DNA of 64,000 bases from Helicostylum pulchrum (taxonomy: Eukaryota > Mucoromycota > Mucoromycetes > Mucorales > Mucoraceae), in NCBI GenBank assembly GCA_025677825.1, contig JAIXMO010000019.1, positions 62,001 through 126,000 on the forward strand. The letters run 5' to 3'. Below, in pieces: positions 1-10,221 of the stretch. The position numbers and the translations under genes were made by a program. The notes under the pieces are model-generated. The model was given only the letters and a program-made list of their open reading frames with translations, ran no database searches and was not told where the DNA came from. How positions within the stretch are numbered: position 1 is the first letter of the stretch; every line of letters begins with the position of its first letter.

Positions 1-645
1 GCATTTCGCGGTAACTGAGATTTTGACAGGTAATGTTTTGCTTTTCTAATTGAAACATACTAAAGACTACAACAAAAGTTTTTTGTTAGTAGATACAAGG
101 ACAATCTTTGATCTTTTTTTTTTTTTTTTTTTTTTACATTCTTCTGTAGCGATCAGGTAACTAATAATAGAATATAATTATATTATCACTGAAGAAAGAG
201 AAATAGTGTTATCGCTAATCTGAGAGTTAAGAACCAATTCGAATTACAAAAGAAAATGTAAATCGATATTACAAGTATAACAAGAGATAATTGATGGAAT
301 ATAAGTTTATTAAAAGGAAATAAAGAAATAATATGGATATTAAACAGATATTATAAACTTTGAGGTTATATAAGTATATCTGTTTTCTAAGTATTTATAA
401 TGGTTGATGTTATAAGTCGGGATATAGTTCTGTTCTAACCTGTAACATTGTTCAGTCATTACAAACCAAGACCAAACGAACCGATCATCATAAATGCATT
501 GTTATGGAAATTTGCACGCCTTTACTCAAAAAATGAGGGTAGCGCATGTAGTCTTACAACAACAAAATTATTATGTTGGAACTTCAACAAAAAAACAGTA
601 ACGGATTGTTGGGGTTGGGGAGATGCTATCGTGCAAGTTTTTTTT
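1..645. other. AT-rich intergenic stretch, nothing clear
   Basis: Low-complexity AT-rich DNA with a long poly-T run near 114-135. A short plus-strand frame at 448-696 overlaps the 3' end of the AN1 gene but shows no family motif or start context, so I do not call it. The first 30 bases could be the edge of a gene outside the window, because a GTAATG donor-like string follows at once, but this cannot be judged. Confidence 0.4.
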
Positions 646-1937
646 TTATTCTTCAAGCACTACAGCTCCTTGTCTTTCAAGCATAACGGTATCTAAACTT
701 TTGAGGATTTCTTCTAAACTACTTGATTTGTTTAAAATCGTCATATCAGGACACTTGTATAATTCTAGGCGCTATTTTGTTTTGTTTTTTCAGAAAAAAA
801 AAATGAGTTTATATATTATATATTATGGCAAAATCAACTTACGTCGGGATCGTTTGCAGAAAGTACATTATTCTTGTTATTTACTTTACACAAATCTGCA
901 ATCATATCGAGTGCCCTTCCCACAGTATTTTTCTAGCAATCCAAAATAATAATTATCAATACTCATTTAAATATACGCATATCGCCGAAATGTACCTTGT
1001 CAAAGTAAACTGATTGTGACTCCAAAGTTGAACCCTTTGGACACTGAACGTACAAATACATTCTGCTAGCAGCAGGAACAGACGCGCTGCCTTTTGCTTG
1101 AGATTTCATCTTCATCAACTCGACCATACCCCCATTTTTACTTTTTACAGGTACAGATTTTATTTTTTGTCTCTTTGGTTCACTGGTATACGAAAAAGTT
1201 TTTGCTACCTTTTCTTGTGCTGCAACTTTTCTATTCATCTTTTTCTGTTCGTCTTCAATTAATGACTTGCAGACGTGAGAAGAAGGATGACGATGTCTTT
1301 ATAGAAAATAAGTCTCTTTTTGTGTGTTTAATTCCTGGTGACAATTTTTTTTTTTTACCTTAGGCAAAAATCTTGATCACAACCATCACAGTGGACAGGT
1401 CCTACACGTGGATCGATATCTTTACAGCCTTTAATAGCGCATTGACGGTTCATCTTGGGCGTATCATTAGCTGGATACAAGTACACTTTGCAATTGGATT
1501 CTTTATGTTTTATCAACTGCCCAAAAAAAAAAAAAAGTTAGGATTCTCTCACTTACAAAAATTTGTTGTCTTTATACCGATGCTTCAGTTGTCAATTTTT
1601 CTGTTTCAGGTGCCTTAATCAACTGTTGACAAGTATCACACTGAATCAACTGTTTATCAACAGAACTCCATTGAGAACATGTATGGTCGAGAGGTAACTT
1701 GTGCTTTCCACTTTTTTTTTTAAAAACAATTTAATAAATTAAATCGAAATGTCGCGTTTTTAGGTTTTTTTTTTTTTTACCAAAAGGTGTTTTGACAAAG
1801 TGGACAAGCGACAGGTAAGAAGTCTAGGGATATAAAATAAGTCGCTATTTTTTTCTTGTAGCAAACGAAAGGGGGCGTTTACCTAAAGCTCCACAGCTAT
1901 CAAGTTGACAGTGTTTTCCAATTTGAGGTAATTCCAT
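646..1937 (-). CDS. AN1-type zinc-finger protein, ZFAND1/Cuz1 family
   Basis: Family role (established): ZFAND1/Cuz1 binds Cdc48/p97 and the proteasome in the arsenite and stress-granule response. Seven exons read in frame: 1937-1883, 1823-1781, 1710-1578, 1516-1359, 1296-996, 932-843, 771-646. The start MELPQIGKHC is typical. The first AN1 finger is spread over exons 1-3 (CQLDSC, DFLPVACPLC, FCGKHKLPLDHTC). The second lies in exons 4-5 (CAIKGCKD, GPVHCDGCDQDFCLRHRHP, HVC). The C-terminal part (NTVGRALDMIADL, then RLELYKCPD) matches the ubiquitin-like domain of the family. All intron phases are consistent. The third intron uses a GTATAA donor and the fifth GTACAT, so these are the least certain junctions. 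It lies tail-to-head behind the bL28m gene on the same strand, 442 bp apart. Confidence 0.85.
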
Positions 1938-2379
1938 TTTTTTTTTGCACGTAAAAAAAAGAAAACAAAAAGGGAGTTTTATCTTACACTTTATAAGAAA
2001 AAAAAAACAATTGTGACGTATTATGCCAGGCAAAAAGTCGCTGGATATGATATTAAAAGAAGTGCTTTTACACACGCGGCTGTTGTTCTCGATTAGGCTC
2101 GTCTTTAAAGACGTAATACATATCATACAAAACGAATCAAGTTCATTTACTCGTATTTAATCACTATGACAGATTAGTTAATACAGCTTGATTCAAGGGG
2201 GATAAAAATGAAGTGAGAGTGCATGAAAAGAGTAATTCTTCTTTTGAATTTTTTCCTTCTATTTATTAGATTAATGTACAAAGGGGGATGTGGGTGGGGA
2301 GAGAGGTGTGTGTGAGTGGGTGAGAGAATATTGCTGCTGGGGGCAAAAAAAAAGAAAAGAAAGAGTTTATTCTTTTTTT
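1938..2379. other. Intergenic, between AN1 gene and bL28m gene
   Basis: AT-rich 5' region of the AN1 gene followed by a G-rich stretch (2279-2342) with GGGGGATGTGGGTGGGG-like runs and GTGTGTG repeats just downstream of the bL28m stop. No coding frame with a recognisable motif. The GT/G-rich part lies where the 3' end of bL28m mRNA would form. Confidence 0.4.
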
Positions 2380-2858
2380 TTATACGGTAGGTGCAGTTGA
2401 TTCAACTTGTTTAGCAGAAACTTGAAGAGCTCTAGCTTGCTTTTTGGCTTGAAAGTTATTGACATTGATAATCTTGTTTTTTAATTCAACAGCCTTTTCA
2501 CTGAACAAATTTTTGTTTGTGGTTTCCAAAAGATATTTATCTAATCCTCCCTTCTTATCGATGGTGCGTAATACGGCAGTGGTTACTTTAACTTCGATAA
2601 ATGCTGAAAGTGATTCGGAATACAAGTTTTTGTTTTGTACATTGGGTAACCAGTTACGTCTAGTCTTTTTCTTGGAAAAAGGGTTCTACAACAACAGCAA
2701 AAAAATGTCAAAATGTCATGTTTTCTTATTTTTTTAACGAGTTTTTTTTTGAATTTTACATTGTTACCAAATTGAATGTGTTTACCACCAAAGAGACCAC
2801 GTTGAGCACGCTTAAAGGTAGCTCTTGCAAGTGCATAAGCTGGTTGAGCAGACAACAT
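2380..2858 (-). CDS. Mitochondrial large-subunit ribosomal protein bL28m
   Basis: Role: structural protein of the mitochondrial large ribosomal subunit (bacterial L28 homologue, yeast Mrpl24). Two exons, 2858-2760 and 2685-2380, giving about 134 residues. Exon 1 holds the conserved RAQRGLFGGKHIQFGNN. Exon 2 continues in phase with NPFSKKKTRRNWLPNVQNK and the RTIDKKGGLDKYL block, the signature order of this family. The intron carries a GTAAAA donor and a TTGTAG acceptor. An uninterrupted alternative frame through the intron loses the TRRNWLPN block and is not preferred. The gene is divergent from the HP1-like gene; the two starts are 192 bp apart. Confidence 0.9.
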
Positions 2859-3050
2859 TTTTTCTTAGAGATAAAAAGTAAAAAATAAAAAAAAGATTTG
2901 TTGTTTTACGTCCGGGGAGAAAAAGGGTTTCCTTTAGGGGGTAATTTAACCAAATAAAAGGAGTCACAACGCGAAAAAAGTGACTCGGGTTTGAGGATGC
3001 CCACAACTAAATAAGGGCGGTTACCTTTTTTTTTGATACAAAACGTTACC
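2859..3050. promoter_or_regulatory. Shared divergent promoter region
   Basis: The 192 bp between the bL28m start (minus) and the HP1-like start (plus) must hold both promoters and both 5' leaders. It contains A-rich and T-rich runs near both starts and a GGGGGTAATTTAACC segment in the middle. No specific factor site is asserted. Confidence 0.5.
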
Positions 3051-3711
3051 ATGTTGGAAGATTACCCAGAATATATTATTAAACAAAGAACGAGCCATGT
3101 AATAAAAACAAGCAAACATTTTCCTTGTTGAAAAACTAACGAATATATTTTAATAGGATGGACAACGACAGTATTATGTTAAATGGACAGGATACGACGA
3201 AACAGATAATACTTGGGAATCCGAGCAAAAGTTATTAGCGTAAGACGTGTTTTGAATTATAAGCATAATAATAAAAAAAAAGCTTTCCTTTTTTTTTGAT
3301 TTATCCCCCCAAAAAAAAAAATATTTAGCGAATGGCCGTTTGTGCTAAAGGAATACAATCGACGCAATGTACAGACTGAACCGACCAACAACAACTATAA
3401 TATGGACAAGGAAACAGTATTTAAATATACTAATTCAGTTGCTGATTGGGAATCAAGTGTAGATTGTATTGTTTATGCTGAAAAGTCTAAATTATCAGGA
3501 CTTGTAGTTTATGTAAAATGGTAAATGCTTATAAAAAAAAAGAAGCTTAAAGGACTAAAAAAAAAGTTACATAAAGGAAAAATGGAATAAAATCGGTTCA
3601 TCATTCAAGTGAAGTGTATTGTAAATGTCCACAAAAGGTATTTTTTTTTAAAATTTTAATTTTTGCTTTGCAGCTAAGCTAATTTTTTCGCAAGATGCTG
3701 GATTATTTTGA
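3051..3711 (+). CDS. HP1-like chromodomain plus chromoshadow protein
   Basis: Role (family): HP1/Swi6/Chp2 proteins read H3K9 methylation through the chromodomain and dimerise through the chromoshadow domain in heterochromatin. Five exons fit in phase: 3051-3098, 3157-3239, 3329-3520, 3577-3637, 3679-3711, giving about 138 residues. The chromodomain is PEYIIKQRTS, then QYYVKWTGYDETDNTWES (aromatic cage candidates Y, W and a later aromatic residue). The chromoshadow domain shows VDCIVYAEK, LVVYVKW, VHHSSEVYCKCPQK. The protein is compact: only about 35 residues separate the two domains, and the last coding exon is 33 nt. The final acceptor (CTAAG) is chosen by frame and is the least certain junction. 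Confidence 0.8.
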
Positions 3712-3937
3712 GCAACATAGGAAATTTAAAGCAATTCACAAATAAAAAATCATGTATTTGCCTCATGACCCGAATTTGTGTGTGTAGAAAGTGTTGTAGA
3801 TTTTATTTTTTTTTGGTAGTGTGTGCAATATTAAATAAGAAAAAAGGAGAAAGAAAGTGTATATTTTTTTGGTTTTATAAGGGGAAAAAAAGGAGAAAGG
3901 GAGAAAAAAGGGAAGAAAAAAAAAATGTATATATTTT

Positions 3938-5267
3938 TTATGTGCTTGGTAAACTAATAAGAGAAGGAAAAGTATAATTTTGATTTGATTTAACATTAGT
4001 AGTAGTATTATTATTCATGTGATCATATGTTACAGCCTCATCATCTTCCATAAAGAATTGAACGTCATCATCATGAAGAAAGTCTTCCTGGTTATTCTGA
4101 TTTCCTTGTAAATAACTACCACTACTTCCACCACTACTTCCACTATTATTTCCACCGGGAATATTGATAGCAGCACTACCACCTTCATCTTCCTCCTCTC
4201 CTTTAAAGAAGGGCGGCATTCTCCAAGTTTGACTGTTATCATAAATAGTTTCTTGTTGTCTTAAACTTCTAGCGTGTAATTCAGTGGGTGTGAATAAATC
4301 ATTTAATGAAGAAGGTAACATGGCATCGTTTAAATCATCAATAGATCCATAATTCAACTGTTGTCGTTGTTGTTGTTGACGGCGATGGTTGTTATTGTAA
4401 CTACTACTCATACTATTATTTTCTACTGGTATACTGTTAAAATATCCACTATTGCTTCGAACAGATGATTGTTGTCTATAACTACTACTACCACCACCAC
4501 CGCCCAAGAAATGATCCGATGATTCACGCGGTGAAGAACGTACACCAATAAAATCATTTGAAATCATACTACTACTACTAGCAGCCATAGTGCGTGGAGT
4601 TTGTTGTAACTGTTGTTGCTGTTGCTGGTTACGCCATAATTGTTGCTCTCCTGTACTTGTATGAAATAATGAAACTGCTGGAGCAGAAGAAGCAAACGGA
4701 TCATGAAGAAAAGAACGATGATCCAAGCTATTACTCATCTGTTCATTTGTCTTTCTTCTACTACTACCAGGCAGTAGTAGTGGTTGAGGTGGTGATGTAC
4801 GGCTCTTTCCATTATTGTTATAGGGGGACATTGTATGTAATAAAGCACACTTTGTACCAAATTTACAATTACCTTTTACAAAATATTTACACACTGCTGA
4901 TTCTGAGGATAAATCGGAGCTGTGGGAAAAAGTACAATTTGCTCCTGCTGTACAGGTACCTTGCTTATAAAATTTACAAGGAACATGAGACAAGTTGGAT
5001 GCTATTTGAAGAGTTTTTTGTTAGTTAGTTTTATGTTCTTTGTTGGTAATATTTATCTTTTTTTTGTTACCAACGTTTTAAATTATTATTATTACCACTA
5101 CTACTATTGTTGTTTAGATTCTTTTGAGATGAGATATAAAAAGCTTCGGTTGGAAGTGGTTGAGTACGCGACCTATTAAACTGAAAGGGTTGTAACTGAG
5201 AAGGTGAACTTTTCGAAAGTAAGTTCAAAGTCAAATCTGAAGCAACTAACAAGTTTTGGTCCGCCAT
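3938..5267 (-). CDS. Tandem CCCH zinc-finger protein, Gln/Asn/Ser-rich
   Basis: Two CCCH fingers with spacing C-X7-C-X5-C-X3-H stand at about residues 73-91 (CKFYKQGTCTAGANCTFSH) and 102-120 (CKYFVKGNCKFGTKCALLH). They are followed by about 300 residues of low-complexity Ser/Asn/Gln sequence. Such fingers usually bind RNA (Lee1/makorin-like and related fungal proteins); the exact function is not deduced. The N-terminal exon starts MADQNLLVASDLTLNLLSKSS at 5267 and is joined over a short intron to the finger exon, which starts at 5001. The donor that keeps frame is GTTGGT at 5074; GTAACA at 5070 looks stronger but breaks frame, so the junction is uncertain. About 418 residues. Convergent with the HP1-like gene, 226 bp apart. 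Confidence 0.75.
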
Positions 5268-5789
5268 GTAATTACTTATTAAAGAAGAGATAAAAAGAGA
5301 TAGAGAGATTTTAAAGTGGTTTTTTGTTGGGAAAAAAGGAAAAAAAAGGGGGGTCTCGACGTTTATTGGCTACGATTAAAAAAAGTCATGCGTTTTCCCT
5401 GTTAAAAAAAAAAAAAAATATGTGTAAGCTATATTTTTTTTTGCAGGTGTATAAAAATAGAAACATAATTTATTTTTTTCTGCGCGGCAATTCGTATTAA
5501 TAATACAATTGAAAAACACACTTTTATTTTTATTTTTTGAAAGTAAGAGCAAAAAAACAGCAGCAAAATCACCTGGTGGTGATCACACATGTTACATGCA
5601 TAAAATATCATTAAAATTATTTGTTTTTTGAAAGTGTGATTTTAATGCAGTAAAGCTAAAAAAAGAAGTTTATGTATGTATGTTGTGTGTTGTGTGTGTG
5701 TGTGTGGGTGTGTAAGGTTAAGAAAAAAACAAAGAGAGAAAATATATAGAATACAAGAAAAAAGCAAAAAAACAAAGGGGGGAGCAAGT
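5268..5789. other. Intergenic with GT microsatellite
   Basis: AT-rich region upstream of the CCCH gene and downstream of the Srp40-like gene. A TG-rich microsatellite (TGTGTGTTGTGTGTGTGTGTGGG) spans about 5682-5713. Short frames here have no motif. Confidence 0.45.
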
Positions 5790-7920
5790 TTAATCAAACT
5801 TGATACTGTGACTTTCCATAGTAATGGCACCACCTCTGTAAGATCCTCTCTTCTTCTTATTCTTTTCAGCACGGAACTTATCTCCACGCACCTTGAGCAA
5901 ATCTTGAGATGCCTTCCATCCATAAGAGCTCATATCAGATCCACCCTTATTATCATAAGTGTTATCCTTTAAACGAGAGTCCAAAAATTCTACTTCTTCA
6001 GGCTTAACACGTTGGAATGGTGTACCTTGTACCTTGGGTCCTTTCTTCTTGGGTGCTGCGGCTACTTCACTTTTTTTTTTTATAAAATAGATTTGGTAAG
6101 AAAGGGGAGGAAAAATATTAATTACTTTTTTATTCTCTCAAGGGCAGCTTCATATATTATATACAAAAAAAAAAAAAGGGGGGGAAAACTGAAAAGGGGT
6201 TCTTTTTTTGTGTGTGTATTTACCTGGTACTAGTGTTGGCTTTCTTGGTAACAGGTGCTTCAACAGTCTCCTCGGCCTTACGCTTGTTGGATTCATCAGC
6301 TTCAACCATAGTAGCATCCTCATCCTCATCCTCAGAGTCTGAGCTATCAGAGTCACTGGAATCGCTAGAGTCGCTGGAGTCGCTAGAATCGCTAGAATCG
6401 CTAGAATCAGAATCGCTAGAGTCGCTAGAGTCGCTAGAGTCGCTAGAGCTAGAATCAGAATCGCTAGAGTCGCTGGTAGCAGCGGGAGCAGCAGCAGTAG
6501 TAGTGGTGACGGTAGTAGTTTCAGTAACAGAGGTAACAACGGTTTCATCGTCAGAAGAAGCAGAAGATGAATCTTCCTTCTTGGCTACAGCCTTAACTTC
6601 CTCTTCCTCTTCATCAGAAGAGCTATCGGAAGATGAAGATGAATCGCTAGAAGAAGAGGACTCTTCCTTCTTGGCTACTTCCTTAATTTCGACCTTAACC
6701 TCCTCTTCTTCTTCGTCAGATGAGCTATCGGAAGATGATGAATCACTGCTGCTAGAAGAAGACTCTTCCTTCTTGGCTACTTCCTTAACTTCAACCTTAA
6801 CTTCCTCTTCTTCGTCAGATGATGAATCGCTATCGGAAGATGATGATGATGATGATGAAGACGAATCTTCCTTCTTGGTTTCCTCTACCTTCTTGACTTC
6901 CTCTTCTTCTTCATCGGAAGAACTATCAGATGATGATGATGATGATGATGAATCGCTGGAGGAATCTTGTTTCTTGAGTTCTTTCTTGAGCTCTTCCTTG
7001 ACTTCCTTCTTGACCTCCTTGATTTCCTTCTTGATTTCCTTCTTGATTTCTTGCTTGATTTCGGCCTTAACTTCCTCTTCTTCGTCAGAAGAGCTATCAG
7101 AAGAAGATGAATCGCTAGATGAAGAAGATGACGAAACTTCCTTCTTGATTTCCTCCTTAACTTCTTCATCAGAACTGTCAGAAGATGATGATGAGCTGCT
7201 AGAAGAGCTGCTGCTGCTGGGGGTTGCTTCCTTCTTGGCTACAACTTCCTCTTCTTCGTCGGAAGAACTGTCAGAAGATGATGATGAGCTGTCAGAAGAT
7301 GATGAAGAGCTAGACTCAACCTTCTTGACGACAACAACCTCCTCTTCTTCGTCAGAGGAATCGGAATCACTGCTGCTGCTGCTGCTGCTGCTATCGGAAG
7401 ATGCTTCCTTCATTTCAACGTCCTTGACTTCCTCTTCGCTATCACTGCTATCAGAAGAGCTGGAAGAAGAGCTGGAAGTAGCTTCCTTCATTTCAACGTC
7501 CTTGGTAGCAACAACTTCCTCTTCATCGGAAGAGCTGTCAGAAGAAGATGAGCTAGAAGAGCTGGAGCTAGAGCTAGAGCTAGAGCTAGAGCTGGAAGAA
7601 GAACTCTCATTCCTAAAAAAAAAAAATACCTGGTCGTAAGTACAACTGCTATAAAAAGCCTTCTGTTATTTCTCGTATATATATTTACTTTGATTGATAC
7701 TCGTTAAAGATAACCTTTAAATCCTTCTTGGTCTTTGTCTTTGCAACCTATTTGAAACAAAGAAAAATAGATTAGTACATAAAAAACTTTTTTTTTTGAC
7801 GTGTCATGAAGAGGGGTTTTTTTTAGTTACCTTGGGGTTCTTGGCCTTCAAGGCTTCAGCAGCTTCGGTTTGACCGTTAGCTAACAAGTACTTGTATACG
7901 AGAGAATCAAGAGCTGACAT
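5790..7920 (-). CDS. Srp40/Nopp140-like nucleolar phosphoprotein
   Basis: Role (family): Nopp140/Srp40 are nucleolar chaperones of box C/D and H/ACA snoRNPs. Exons: 7920-7831, 7747-7689, 7612-6224, 6069-5790, all phase-consistent, about 605 residues. The N-terminus is a LisH-like helix (MSALDSLVYKYLLANGQTEA). The large third exon is a run of acidic Ser/Asp/Glu tracts, such as SSSSSDSSSDEEEEV, alternating with Lys-rich blocks (VKEVAKKE), the CK2-substrate architecture of Nopp140. The last exon holds the diagnostic SRP40_C domain: TPFQRVKPEEVEF, YGWKASQDLL, GDKFRAEKNKKKRGSYRGG, SIKFD at the C-terminus. The repeat structure makes the complementary strand open as well (see rejected items). Confidence 0.9.
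6240..7600 (-). repeat. Degenerate Ser/Asp/Glu-Lys coding repeats
   Basis: Within the Srp40-like exon, blocks of TCA/AGC/GAT/GAA codons encoding a Ser/Asp tract, an EEEE cluster and a short VK.VAKKE linker recur more than ten times. At 6335-6470 the DNA is a simpler tandem repeat of the CGCTAGAGT type (Ser-Asp dipeptides). Expect copy-number variation and assembly uncertainty here. Confidence 0.75.
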
Positions 7921-8150
7921 TTTCGGTTTTAAAAGAAAAAAAAGTTTTTCGTTTTGTTGAAAAAAAGGTCGTGTTCAACAGAAAATAACTTTTTTTTTTT
8001 TTTTTTTTTTTTTGAATAACTGCAAAAAAAAAAAAAAAGCTTAAATGTGGCTTATCGTAACGACTGCTTTTTATTTATTTTTTTAGTGTACAATATTAGA
8101 AAAAAGGGGGGGATATGAAATGAGAAAGGAAAAAAAAAGGTATGAATAAA

Positions 8151-10181
8151 TTAATGAATGGTCAAGTATTGTCTTCTAAAACCAGATATGCCAATGATTG
8201 TATCTACTACACCAGGATGAGAAGAAAGGAATTGATAAATAAGCCATATCACCATAACTATATAAAAAAAGTTAGTTTACAAAAGCAAAGCGAAATTAAT
8301 TTTTGCATTAAAAACTTACGGCATAACATTGGAACCCAGAAGGAAAATAATCTCTTATCTCTACGCTTCTTTGCTTCTATTTCTTGCCCAACAGGCGGTG
8401 GTGTATTATTATAGGCGGATGGTGTATGGAACTCCTTCTTTACCGACGGATTGCCCTCCTCTTCTTCTTCATTTAAACTACGAGCGCCCATCGCATACGC
8501 TAACGCCATATACCACGCCAAAGTTTGTTCTGCGGGTTCTTCTTGATTCTTATCACTGTTTTCTTGCGAGAACAACACGGACATATTAGCAATCATGGTA
8601 GCAGGTCGAGGAAACTGTAATAAATGATCTGCAATGTTCTTTAAATTTAAATCTGCGGGTTTAGCAGGGATATTATTTTTGATGTTTTGAAGAAAAGAGT
8701 CAGTTGTTGGCTGCTGGAAATGAGATAACGTACGTTGCATCCAGTTCATTTCTTTAGTGGGTTCATCATCATCGTTGTTATCTTCATAATCAGTTTCTTG
8801 CAGTTTCTCTGATAAAGGTTCAGCGTCCATGATTTCATCAGTGGAATGGGACGTGGATTCTTCTCTGTTTAGGTATTGAATGGGGATGGTTTGGTTGGTT
8901 TCGTGCGGTACCATGGTGATTAACTGTTGACGACGTCGATGACGCATACCTTCATACGTCGGTGTTTCATCGGCAGAGCTTGATTCTTCTTCTGAGTCAG
9001 AGAGGTAACTGTGTCTTCTCCAATTTGTTGTTGCATTGTTGTTATCTATTGACTCGTTTTCACTTAACCAAACGCTATCTGTATCATCATCATCTTCTTC
9101 TGCGTACGAGGTATCAATATCTGCGCTCATGCGATCGGACGAATTGTACCCGAGCGACTCAGTTTCGGATTCAATTACAGGCACATGGTTCCAAAGTTTG
9201 TTTTGGATCGCTGTATTGTCAGTTAAATGCATTGGTTTTTTGTTCCACATGTTAGAGATTTCGGGATCCGCAAACCCATTGTCTAAAAGCACACTGACCA
9301 CATTTTCATGTTGGAACCAGCTGCTGTAGTGTAGAGCTGTAAACCCGTTTTTATCCGTCATGTTGACATCGCATCCGAGTTGGATCAACGAACGTGTCAA
9401 TTTTGCAAAGCCCAGCATGGCTGCCAAGTGAAGCATCGTATGACCTTGAGCACTGGTAATAGAAACATCACAAGATTCAACGTCGCGGAACGTACTCATG
9501 ACTTCAAGCACTTGAATGATATGACGCTCTAACGACATTTGGGAGTTATTACCACCATGTGTGCTGCCTTGCTGTTGTTGCTTTGATGATGATAAATCGG
9601 CGGCACCACTGCCACCTTGAACAATACGCATAGCAATATCACGAGCATCTTCTACTTTACCCGTCATCTTTAACCCGACAACCTGGAGCGCAAGTTCCAT
9701 TAACGCACGATCATTTTCATTATAGTAAGTAAATAACGTGACGTCTTGACTATCTACTACCAAAGGGTGCTCTTTAAATGAAACGACGACGGTACCTGCT
9801 TCAGCAGCAGGAGGTAAGATACACACAAGTGTGTTGGGGGACCAGTAATGTGTACTGGATGCTGCAACATCGCCAAACATACAAGTTAAACCAGCTCGAA
9901 ATCCGCTGCCCAAGACAGTGACTTCGACACCGCCGAAAGTAGGACCTTCGTTTGGGATCAGTCGTTGTAGTAAAGGTCGTTCAAGATGCGCGGTTGTTGT
10001 ACTGGAAGAAGAAACTGAAACAGGGGCAGGTGAAATTGCTCGTTCGGTCATAAAAGGAGAAGTATGTGTCATGGGTGAATCCATGGGGGTAATAGGACTG
10101 TTACGTGAATCGATCATGCTGTTGGTAGTAGTAGTAGGTCGAGGTTGAATTTGATACTTGTTTTGAAAGTTTTGAGTTTGA

Positions 10182-10221
<40 letters not shown>

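Noticed and set aside
448..696. 82-codon plus-strand frame with several Trp and Cys residues
   Set aside because: Overlaps the 3' end of the AN1 gene on the other strand, has no homologous motif and no splice partners.
2583..2858. Unspliced frame through the bL28m intron
   Set aside because: Reads intron sequence as Phe/Lys-rich protein and loses the conserved TRRNWLPN block; the spliced form is right.
4991..4993. TTG as start codon of the CCCH protein
   Set aside because: Eukaryotic gene; an ATG-initiated upstream exon (5267) joins in phase over a short intron.
6212..7639. 475-codon plus-strand open frame rich in Ser/Leu/Glu
   Set aside because: Exact complement of the Srp40-like repeat exon, no start context, no domain; the minus strand has LisH and SRP40_C domains in phase.
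8258..8319. Coding end of the Mga2-like frame (CFCKLTFFI tail)
   Set aside because: This stretch is intron: GTAAGT donor at 8319 and ATATAG acceptor, and splicing restores the membrane anchor.
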